From: Pegea sp. RAD2-039
Lineage: Eukaryota > Chordata > Thaliacea > Salpida > Salpidae
Length of the DNA stretch: 64,000 nt
Assembly (NCBI GenBank): GCA_034620365.1
Contig: JAQGEQ010000255.1
Coordinates: 248,001 to 312,000, forward strand
Direction: 5' to 3'
Part shown: positions 49,308 to 59,945 of the stretch, piece by piece
Layout of the letters: every line of letters starts with the position of its first letter
Numbering within the stretch: position 1 is the first letter of the stretch
Program-made: the position numbers and the translations under genes
The notes under the pieces: generated by a model
What the model was told of the DNA's origin: nothing
The model's database searches: none
The model's input: only the letters and a program-made list of their open reading frames with translations

Positions 49308-51640
49308 ATGATGAATATAAGTCAATTATTTATTATATTTTCTACAATAATTACTTTTGTTTATCCATTTAATTTGGAAACTCAGCAAGGAGAACAAAAG
49401 TTTATACAGTCTCCTCTGCTTCATAAAAATGGAATAAGACTTTCAAATCAGTTCAAAACTTTTCCAAATGGAATTTCACCAACTTATTTTGGTTTTGACA
49501 TAATTTTTGGAAATGGGTAAGTTGTTACAATTATATATTTGCTTGATAAGTGCTAAAGATGATTGAAATTACAAATCTTTGTATTTTGATAGTACGTTGA
49601 TGATTGGTGCTCCAAAAACATTTGGTGAAGCTTCAGTTGGTTCAACTTCACGTATGAAAAAGTTAAAAGGTTAAGAAAGGAAATTACCAGTAGACTAGAG
49701 TTTAACTAACTTCTACAAGCTCTCTGCACTTTTATATAAATATTTATCTTTCTACTTATTAAGCTGTTTACTTTAAATATTAAATTTTTGAAACTTATAG
49801 ATCAAAATATATAAAAATAATTCTTGTTAACAAAACCTTGATAAATATTATAAGTTATTTTTGATTTTAAAAACATTACAGATACTGGAGAATTATTTAT
49901 TTGTGAAATTAAACAGCTCTTCAATAAGACATGGAAGTCTTCAGAAGATTGTAGAACAGCTAAACCTTCTACCAAAATGAGACGAACAAATTTTGGCTTG
50001 GATATAATCAAGCCAATTAACAACCAAATAAAAGTAAATAAAAATCTATTTGAAAATAAACAACAAATTTTATGTATCAATGTAAAATCTATAATATTCC
50101 TTTTCTGCAAATGTTGAGTAAATTTAAGTTTAATTATCGTCTGTTGCACTAAGTCTACTATTTCTCAAATAAAACTTTTACATTTAATTTATATTTTAGA
50201 TATGTTCTGCCACAGAACAAAAAGATTGTGACGAATTGAGGTACTTACCTGGAAGATGTTACAACAGTAAAAACGGTGGAAATTATTGGGAAGGGGATAA
50301 AACTTTTGGTTAGAATTATTTTTACCAAATAAATGTTACTACTCTTTCTCAAATTCTGTTTAGTCTTCACAACTATTAGAAATATATTTCCTTAAATTAG
50401 AAATTTCAAAACCAATTTATTAGAAAGTTTTCGATTTATAAGTTACAAAACTTCTGTTTTAACAAAAATATTTTTAGACTAGATTCAGTTTTAGTAAAAA
50501 GATTTTTTTGTGATTCATTTTTCTAGAATGTCCGAAGAAAACTTTAGATGTCATCTTTTTATTGGATGGTTCATCCTCTGTTAAATATCTCAATTTTCAA
50601 CGAGTTAAAAGTTGGACAAAACGTTTAGCTTCTAAACTTGTGAAACAAAACAGAGAAACTCAAGTTGGAGTTATTCAATATTCAAAGTATAATTATTTAA
50701 GAACTGAAATTAGGCTTGCTGAAGTTACAAACCAGAAAACCTTTGATGTAAACTACTGTTTTCGTAGAGAAAATTCTATCTTCATATAAAAAGTATCTTG
50801 CTTACAGAGATCTGTTCAAAGAATAAAATATCAGAGAGGACGCTATACTCACACAGCTCAAGCATTGAATAAATCAGTTATAGATTTCCAATCTTCTTAC
50901 AGATACAATTCATCATCCACTAATAAAGTTCTTATTCTACTTACTGATGGACAGTAAGTATTAATACATTTATATCTACTTTTATCTTATTACCTTCTAC
51001 TAAAACTAAACCATCTTAAGATCAAGTGATAGTTTAAGTCTTCCTGGAGCATCTGCATTTGTCAAATCAATTGGAATCACAACATTTGCAGTTGGAGTCG
51101 GTAGTGCTGACAAACGTGAACTTGAAGTTAGTTCAATAATTCATTTATATTTTTCCACATAAACCAACTTCATAAATACTTTTAACATTTACCAAATGAT
51201 ATTTCAATAAATGTTTAGAGTTTTAATACATTTGTAACTTCAACAAACATAAATCAATTTGATTTATCAACACAGATTATCACTAATGGAGACACAGATA
51301 GAATATTTTATGTCTCTGATTTCACTTCACTGGATGATATTGTCGATAAACTTGAACAGAAGATAAATTTGCTAGCTCTTGAAGGTTAGATGATTTGATG
51401 AGACAACTTTTGTATCTAATGAGAATTATTAAATTGAAATATTTCAAGATTATTTCTAACTATTCTTTTAATAGTTTTTTTGTAACCTGAGTTTCAAATC
51501 TTTCTTTCTTAGGAAAAGGGACAGGAAATGAGACAAGACCTTATTTTTATAGAACTGAATTTGCTCAAGAAGGAATTTCATCAACAACTTTAAAAGTATT
51601 TAATTTTTGTTTAATCTTGCATAAAATCTTTGTGATGTAA
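49308..51640 (+). CDS. Secreted integrin-alpha I-domain protein, copy 7, 418 aa
   Basis: Exons: 49308-49516, 49593-49669, 49882-50033, 50200-50308, 50527-50747, 50808-50953, 51021-51126, 51276-51384, 51513-51595, stop 51638-51640. Exon 4 is 6 nt shorter than in every other array unit. The deletion removes two codons (Thr-Asn) just before the donor and keeps the frame, so the linker between blade 2 and the I domain is two residues shorter. Keeping the frame, as with all other indels in copies 4-8, argues for selection on the protein. Exon 5 has NQKTFD instead of NQKNFD. MIDAS intact (DGSSS, T of HTAQ, D of LLTDG). Confidence 0.85.
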
Positions 51641-54359
51641 ACTTCTGTTTACAATAAGTTAGTTTAAGCTAGAAATAAGTTAGTTGTGAATGTGTGTGTG
51701 TGTGTCTGAGCTCTTCATCATCAAGTTTTGGAAGCTGAAGAACGAAAAGAATATTATTTCAAGACTAAAATTAATTTTCATTAGTAAGTTGAATAGTTTA
51801 ACTTTTTTTGTTATTTGCTGACTTGATTTTGTTTTTAGTTTTTAGTTTTTTGTTTAAAATGGTGACAAATGGATAAAGATGTCGCTACTTTCTCCTATTA
51901 ACAGTTAAATTAGCATCTTTTAAAATTGTGAGTTTTTCTAACAACTGCTTACAATGTATTTTTGAAAACTTAAGCTGGTTATTGTACTTACTTTTAGATT
52001 TATACGAAAAGATTTAAAAGTCAAAAATATAAAAGTAAACTAATTAACGTCATGATAATTTCGATGAAATTAATGAATTGAAGAAGAATACAAAAAGAAA
52101 TTGACGCCGTCGTAAAATCGGATAATTCCATTTGTAAGTAGCAAAATATTAATATTTTCTGTTTAGGTTTTTCATTTAAAAATATTTTTAAAAAGTATCA
52201 AGTTAAATTTAGTTTCCAAATTGACATTTACAGATAAATAAGAGTTTGATTTCAAAGTTGAAGTTTCATCTTAAGATTCAACTGCAGCAGATTTGTTATA
52301 TTTGGATTCTGAAGACTTTTATTGACTATTTGCTTTTTCTATCGATATTTTGCTACCTACTTTAAGATGTTCTTTAAATCTTTTAAACTTATATCAAATC
52401 TTCTTATTATATCCAAACAATTTTTGTATTTTGAAACATCTCTAATTCAAATTCAAGTTGATTTATAAGAATAAAACTGTTTTGAATTTCTAAAATTTAA
52501 TTAATTCATCATTTAATACAAAACTTTTTGATTGAAGTTTAGTTTTTAGTTATATCAGATAAGCAGTATAGTGTGAGTTTGAGACTTTAATTAAGAATTA
52601 AATTAGAAATTTTATGAAACATTTAACTAATTGACAGAATATACAAGTAGCTTGAAGCTTTTATCAAAATTCTAAAAGATTAGTTTTGATTTTCTCACTT
52701 CATATCTATTCTATAAAGTTCAAAGAATTAACTAAGCACGTGTCTATAAGTAATTCGTCAGTCAACAAATACAACAAACTCAACAAAGTTGTCCAGTATT
52801 CAAGTTGAATAGTTTATATTTAATATTTTAAAAAGATAATTTTATCATCATTTATATTTACTAACAGCTAACAAGTGAAACTTTCAAATTAAAACTTTCA
52901 AACAAGTAAAAGATACAACATTTTGTAAAAATAGTCAGTGAATAAAAGATGTTTTATAAAATATAGTAATTGAATAAAAAATCCAGCTATGAAATGCAAA
53001 TTTATTAGTTTCAAAACTTCTTTATTTTTTCAATTAATTAAACTAAAAAACCAAATTACAAAACTTGGTTTGTTTACTTTTATAATTTCTTTAAGATTTT
53101 GAGAATAACTATTTTGTTTAAAAAAATTCTAAAAAACAGGAAACTTTCTCTGAATAAAAGTTAAAAATATCTCAAATATTAAACACTCATAGAAAAAGTT
53201 ATGTTAGAATTTTAAGAAAATTATAAACTTTATGTTATTTAAGAACTCAATATTTAATTTTTACGTAAACTACAAAAATAAAGTTTCCAAATTTAGGAAT
53301 GTTTCAGTTTTTCCACTTCACTATTTTTTCTTTATTACTGAAGTTCTCTAAATATATTTTCAATTACATCAAAATTTAGTTGATTTCAGAAAGTTTAGAA
53401 ACAGATTATTATTTACAGCTGTATACGCTTATAAAAACTGAGAGAGTTAAATAATGATATGTACTAATCATATTTAATTATATTTATATTATTTTTTAAA
53501 GAATACGTTTTAGGAAATTATTCTTTAAAGTTACATATGTGAATACTTAAAATAGTCTTACTTATAATGTTTAGAAAGTTTTATTTATTTTCACAATTTG
53601 TATAAACATATATTTTTAGGAAAGCATTAACAAGCTTTATTTTATTTAAGATAAATTTTATATTTGTAAACTAATTAAGAATAATCGTTCCAATGATACT
53701 AAACTATCTGATTAATCCTAAAACCTAAGATAATTATTTATTGTTTTAACCAATTTACTATATAAAGGTTGCGTAATAAATTATAATAATTTTAAACCAT
53801 TGTTGTTTAGTATCTTTTTATCTGAAAATATTTCTACATCTTTCTTTACATGCTTTTAAAAATTTCACTTTTTAATTACTACTTTGTTCTTAATCTTAAA
53901 AACTTTTTTAAAAGCTGTTGAAATAGTTAATGGAAACAGCAAGCAAAAATGTAGAAAGTATTTATTTATATGTAATTAATTAACTAATTCAAAAATTATT
54001 TCATCTTTAAAGTATCCTATGATAACTAAAATATCATTCTTTTGTTTTATAAGATAAGTTTTTAATAAATCAAAAAGTTAGAAATACTTATTTTAAACTT
54101 TGTTTAATTAAAAACATTAATATTCAATTCTTAACGTAAACTATAAAATCAAAATATTTTACAAGAACATAATATTTATAGAATATTGAGTCAATTTGTA
54201 ATATTATAAACATTAAAACTCGGATAGAGCATTTATCAATAAAAAAACTAAATCTATTATCCTAGGTTTCTCTTAAACTTAAAAATATCTTTTTTCAAGT
54301 TAATTAATCTTATATTTTTAGATTTCAATATCTTCTATTCTCTATTTTGACGTTTACAA
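51641..54359 (+). repeat. Array spacer after copy 7
   Basis: aataag (51674-51679) and TG run (51690-51706). The hairpin arm is mutated here (aacttggttt), so it is not perfectly kept in all units. No gene supported. Confidence 0.7.
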
Positions 54360-54369
54360 TATATAAATA
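54360..54369 (+). promoter_or_regulatory. TATA box of copy 8
   Basis: tatataaata, 62 nt before the start codon. Confidence 0.5.
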
Positions 54370-54421
54370 AAGTGTTCAATTTTATTCTGAAAATTATTCA
54401 TTTTTTTTAGAAGTTAATTCA

Positions 54422-56759
54422 ATGATGAATATAAGTCAATTATTTATTATATTTTCTACAATAATTACTTTCGTTTATCCATTTAATTTGGAAACTCAGC
54501 AAGGAGAACAAAAGTTTATACAGTCTTCTCTGCTTCATGAAAATGGAATAAGACTTTCAAATCAGTTCAAAACTTTTCCAAATGGAATTTCACCAACTTA
54601 TTTTGGTTTTGACATAATTTTTGGAAATGGGTAAGTTGTTACAATTATATATTTGCTTGATAAGTGCTAAAGATGATTGAAATTACAAATCTTTGTATTT
54701 TGATAGTACGTTGATGATTGGTGCTCCAAAAACGTTTGGTGAAGCTTCAGTTGGTTCAACTTCACGTATGAAAAAGTTAAAAGGTTAAGAAAGGAAATTA
54801 CCAGTAGACTAGAGTTTAACTAACTTCTACAAGCTCTCTGCACTTTTATATAAATATTTATCTTTCTACTTATTAAGCTGTTTACTTTAAATATTAAATT
54901 TTTGAAACTTATAGATCAAAATATATAATAATAATTCTTGTTAACAAAACCTTGATAAATATTATAAGTTATTTTTGATTTTAAAAACATTACAGATACT
55001 GGAGAATTATTTATTTGTGAAATTAAACAGCTCTTCAATAAGACATGGAAGTCTTCAGAAGATTGTAGAACAGCTAAACCTTCTACCAAAATGAGACGAA
55101 CAAATTTTGGCTTGGATATAATCAAGCCAATTAACAACCAAATAAAAGTAAATAAAAATCTGTTTGAAAATAAACAACAAATTTTATGTATCAATGTAAA
55201 ATCTATAATATTCCTTTTCTGCAAATGTTGAGTAAATTTAAGTTTAATTATCGTCTGTTGCACTAAGTCTACTATTTCTCAAATAAAACTTTTACATTTA
55301 ATTTATATTTTAGATATGTTCTGCCACAGAACAAAAAGATTGTGACGAATTGAGGTACTTACCTGGAAGATGTTACAACAGTAAAAACGGTGGAAATTAT
55401 TGGGAAGGGGATAAAACAAATACTTTTGGTTAGAATTATTTTTACCAAATAAATGTTACTACTCTTTCTCAAATTCTGTTTAGTCTTCACAACTATTAGA
55501 AAAATATTTCCTTAAATTAGAACTTTCAAAACCAATTTATTAGAAAGTTTTCGATTTATAAGTTACAAAACTTCTGTTTTAACAAAAATATTTTTAGACT
55601 AGATTCAGTTTTAGTAAAAAGATTTTTTTGTGATTCATTTTTCTAGAATGTCCGAAGAAAACTTTAGATGTCATCTTTTTATTGGATGGTTCATCCTCTG
55701 TTAAATATCTCAATTTTCAACGAGTTAAAAGTTGGACAAAACGTTTAGCTTCTAAACTTGTGAAACAAAACAGAGAAACTCAAGTTGGAGTTATTCAATA
55801 TTCAAAGTATAATTATTTAAGAACTGAAATTAGGCTTGCTGAAGTTACAAACCAGAAAAAATTTGATGTAAGCTACTGTTTTCGTAGAGAAAATTCTATC
55901 TTCATATAAAAAGTATCTTGCTTACAGAGATCTGTTCAAGCAATAAAATATCAAAATGGAGTTTACACTTTTACCGCTCAAGCATTGAATAATTCAGTTA
56001 TAGATTTCCAATCTTCTTACAGATACAATTCATCATCCACTAATAAAGTTCTTATTCTACTTACTGATGGACAGTAAGTATTAATACATTTATATCTACT
56101 TTTATCTTATTACCTTCTACTAAAACTAAACCATCTTAAGATCAAGTGATAGTTTAAGTCTTCCTGGAGCATCTGCATTCGTCAAATCAATTGGAATCAC
56201 AACATTTGCAGTTGGAGTCGGTAGTGCTGACAAACGTGAACTTGAAGTTAGTTCAATAATTCATTTATATTTTTCCACATAAACCAACTTCATAAATACT
56301 TTTAACATTTACCAAATGATATTTCAATAAATGTTTAGAGTTTTAATACATTTGTAACTTCAACAAACATAAATCAATTTGATTTATCAACACAGGTTAT
56401 CACTAATGGAGACACAGATAGAATATTTTATGTCTCTGATTTCACTTCACTGGATGATATTGTCGATAAACTTGAACAGAAGATAAATTTGCTAGCTCTT
56501 GAAGGTTAGATGATTTGATGAGGCAACTTTTGTATCTAATGAGAATTATTAAATTGAAATATTTCAAGATTATTTCTAACTATTCTTTTAATAGTTTTTT
56601 TGAACCTGAGTTTCAAATTTTTCTTTCTTAGGAAAAGGGACAGGAAATGAGACAAGAACTTATTTTTATAGAACTGAATTTGCTCAAGAAGGAATTTCAT
56701 CAACAACTTTAAAAGTATTTAATTTTTGTTTAATCTTGCATAAAATCTTTATGATGTAA
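54422..56759 (+). CDS. Secreted integrin-alpha I-domain protein, copy 8, 420 aa
   Basis: Exons: 54422-54630, 54707-54783, 54996-55147, 55314-55428, 55647-55867, 55928-56073, 56141-56246, 56396-56504, 56632-56714, stop 56757-56759. Last complete unit of the array. Exons 1-5 are the common type, but exon 6 reads VQAIKYQNGVYTFTAQALNNS, otherwise found only in copy 3 at the other end of the array. The end of exon 5 (NQKKFD) also matches copy 3, so the exchanged tract covers the exon 5/6 boundary. Exon 8 begins VITNG instead of IITNG. MIDAS residues are unchanged (T of FTAQ). All splice sites intact. Confidence 0.85.
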
Positions 56760-58095
56760 ACTTCTGTTTACAATAAGTTAGTTTAAGCTAGAAATAAGTT
56801 AGTTGTGAATGTGTGTGTGTGTGTCTGAGCTCTTCATCATCAAGTTTTGGAAGCTGAAGAACGAAAAGAATATTATTTCAAGACTAAAATTAATTTTCAT
56901 TAGTAAGTTGAATAGTTTAACTTTTTTTGTTATTTGCTGACTTGATTTTGTTTTTAGTTTTTTGTTTAAAATGGTGACAAATGGATAAAGATGTCGCTAC
57001 TTTCTCCTATTAACATTAAAATTAGCATCGCTTAAAATTGTGAGTTTTTCTAACAACTGCTTACAATGTATTTTTGAAAACTTAAGCTGGTTATTGTACT
57101 TCCTTTTAGATTTATACGAAAGATTTAAAAGTCAAAAATATAAAAGTAAACTAATTAACGTCATGATAATTTCGATGAAATTAATGAATTGAAGAAGAAT
57201 ACAAAAAGAAATTGACGTCGTCGTAAAATCGGATAATTCCATTTGTAAGTAGCAAAATATTAATATTTTCTGTTTAAGGTTTTTCAATTAAAAATATTTT
57301 TAAAAAGTATCAAGTTCAATTTAGTTTCCAAATTGACATTTACAGATAAATAAGAGTTTGATTTCAAAGTTGAAATTTCATCTTAAGATTCAACTGCAGC
57401 AGATTTGTTATATTTGGATTCTGAAGACTTTTATTAACTATTTGCTTTTTCTATCGATATTTTGCTACCTACTTTAAGATGTTCTTTAAATCTTTTAAAC
57501 TTATATCAAATCTTCTTATTATATCCAAACAATTTTTGTAGTTTGAAACATTTCTAATTCAAATTCAAGTTGATTTATAAGAACAAAACTGTTTTGAATC
57601 TCTAAAATTTAATTAATTCATCATTTAATACAAAACTTTTTGATTGAAGTTTAGCTTTTAGTTATATCAGATAAGCAGTATAGTGTGAGTTTGAGACTTT
57701 AATTAAGAATTAAATTAGAAATTTTATGAAACATTTAACTAATTGACAGAATATACAAGTAGCTTGAAGCTTTTATCAAAATTCTAAAAGATTAGTTTTC
57801 TTTTTCTCATTTCATATCTATTCTATAAAGTTTGAAGAAATAACTAAGCATGTGTCTATAAGTAATTTGTCAATCAACAAATACAACAAAATCAACAAAG
57901 TTGTCCAGTATTTAAGTTGAATAGTTTAGCTTTTAAAATTTAAGCTTCGCTTTCTAAGTTTAGTTTAAAAAGTTTAGTTGAAAATTTTACTGAATCAGTA
58001 AACCATGTAAAATAACTTTATGTACAAAATCTATTCCTAGTAAGAGAAACAGTAATTTACTAGTTTCGAGTGACAACTGATGAAAAAAACTAATT

Positions 58096-58225
58096 TTATT
58101 TATTTATTTTCTTATTTATTACAATAAATGTGAAAGAGGGTACCTGAAGAAAGCACCTCTCGCTAACACACATTCTACAAATAATATCTATTAAGTCAGA
58201 AATACAGAAAGCAAAAAATATACCG
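58096..58225 (-). mobile_element. LINE 3' terminus fragment next to the array edge
   Basis: Minus-strand 3' end of the LINE family: tail AATAAATAAATAAA-like, then acaataaatgtgaaagaggg on the plus strand and the shared block ctcgctaacacacattct. It begins about 170 bp to the right of the point where array identity ends. Confidence 0.7.
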
Positions 58226-58784
58226 CAAGAACTGTCAATTGCCATTGCAAGCTTGTTTTGAAGAAGTTGGTTTATCAAAATTTTCTTTACATTTCAACGT
58301 AAGGTCTTGCCACTTTTATGTGGATCCACCATAGTTTTCATGAAAGATTTTTAGTGTCACCAACGACATTAAATAATATACAAATCACTTGGTAGAAATA
58401 ACTTTATAGCAGCTTATAAGCACTTATTCAAGTAGAATAAATTTCATTTTATAGTAGTAAGTCTCTTTTCGTTGATTTTATAGTTTCTAGCGAAGTATGC
58501 TTTTAAGAAAATGATTTTTAAATGGAATTAAGATTTCACAGTTTATAATCTGAATAAGTTTTATTAAACAATCTCAACAACCTTTTTTATAGGTTTATTG
58601 AAAAATTTATGAACAAAATATTTGTTTTCAAAAGAGTCCTTAATTTTCCTTGATGATTTAGTTTCAATCATTTTGTTTTTAATTTCTAACCGTTCACATC
58701 AGATACCAAATCTAAAATCTTCAGTTTTCAGAATCCTGAAACTTAGAATTTAAAGCTCTTGTAAAACTCGTTCTGTCGTTCTAA

Positions 58785-58924
58785 CAGCTTCTGTGACGCC
58801 AACTGGGCGTAGCTGCATCAGTTCGTCTGTTCCGCTGCATAACCTTGTTGGCGTGGAGAGTGGAACCCTGCTGCATGGGCAACAACTGGATCTTTGTTCC
58901 CGGTTCAAAGCAGATCAAAAAAGA
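58785..58924 (+). mobile_element. SINE 3' half, copy C
   Basis: Matches the 3' domain of the SINE at 20300-20680: cgccaactgggcgtagctgc, then a block around gcaacaactggatct, ending in aagcagatcaaaaaag. The tRNA head is missing, so this is 5'-truncated. A 67-codon frame across it (58793-58996) is accidental. Confidence 0.75.
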
Positions 58925-59945
58925 ATCAAAAATGATTTCCTAATTTTGCTCTTAATCTACAAACTTTTTCTGAGCTTTAAGAAAAATTGTGATTAGCTTT
59001 GAGCGAATTCTTTGTAATTGTTTGACCAACAAAACTTTGCAGCAAAATCTTTATCAAAGTTATATCTTAGACTTGCTTATTGAGATTGTATAAAAGAGGA
59101 AACTAAAACTCAACTTTGAAAGCTATTTATAAAATTTAAACTAAACAATTCAGATTAATTTTTTAAATTGAGGAAATTTTACAACTTTTTTTTACTTTAA
59201 AAATTCATTTCAATTTATTTTTGTAATATTAAAGTATTTCTCCAATAATAAAAAAACAATTGAAAGTTTTTAAAAAGTCAAAAACATGAAAACAAAACCT
59301 TAAAAATATGTTTATTAAAGCAACCGTGATGAAAAACTAAAAATACAAAATGTTTTAATTGCTTTAATCGTGTTAAATTTTTGTCTAAAAATTTCAGACC
59401 TAATTTAGGAAACTCCTCAATTCAAATCACATTATAAAAAGCTACAAATGTTCTAATTGAGACTAAATATAGAAGATAACATTCAGAAAACTTTTTAAGT
59501 TTTACAGAACCTCAGTTGTAGTAAAATTTGTCTAAATATAAAGCAGTAACTTATTTTTCTGTAAAAATGTTGAAAGAAAAAATTGTTACTTCTTAAATTG
59601 TGTCTTTTCTCATAAAATCTAATCTTTAATAAGTTGTTATTTAGATTTTTATGAAGTAAGAAGAAAATAAAGAAAAAATCATATTCTAAATTCTTATAAT
59701 TTCAATTTAATATCTTTTTATTTGTAAACATGTTTAGATTTAGGTAAAGGTTTGTTTATTATTAAAACAAAGTTATACAAACATTAAAAAAAACTTTTTT
59801 ACAGAAATAAATGTTTCGAGTAAATAATAATAAATGGTATCTATTATAGGATTATAGTTATAAATCTCATGAGTTGAAGGTATAACTTTACTAAAAGCGC
59901 TATACTAAAAACTGATTTAAGATATTTATTAATTTATTTGATAGA

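Larger units (their letters stand above)
29600..57928 (+). repeat. Tandem array of about 5.1 kb gene-plus-spacer units
   Basis: Start codons of copies 4 to 8 are 5116, 5122, 5131 and 5114 nt apart, and both exons and non-coding spacers are near-identical between units, so these are recent segmental duplications. On the left, high identity begins inside exon 4 of copy 3 (about 29600). On the right it stops abruptly at about 57928, in the middle of the spacer after copy 8. The array therefore begins mid-gene and ends mid-spacer, as expected from unequal crossing-over. Copy number in an assembly could be under- or over-called. Confidence 0.9.
56760..59945 (+). other. Spacer after copy 8: truncated array spacer, then unique sequence
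   Basis: aataag (56793-56798) and TG run (56809-56824) follow the gene. The repeat identity ends at about 57928. The remainder is unique to this spacer and includes a LINE 3' fragment (58096-58225) and a SINE fragment (58785-58924). No TATA box identical to those of copies 4-8 precedes copy 9. A 3' splice-like tatttgatag ends 1-2 nt before its first ATG. Confidence 0.6.

Noticed and set aside
29600-57928. CRISPR-like or satellite array
   Set aside because: The repeat unit is 5.1 kb with spliced genes inside, which is segmental gene duplication in a eukaryote.
58793-58996. 67-codon plus-strand frame
   Set aside because: It lies across a SINE fragment, and the same frame is broken in the other SINE copies.
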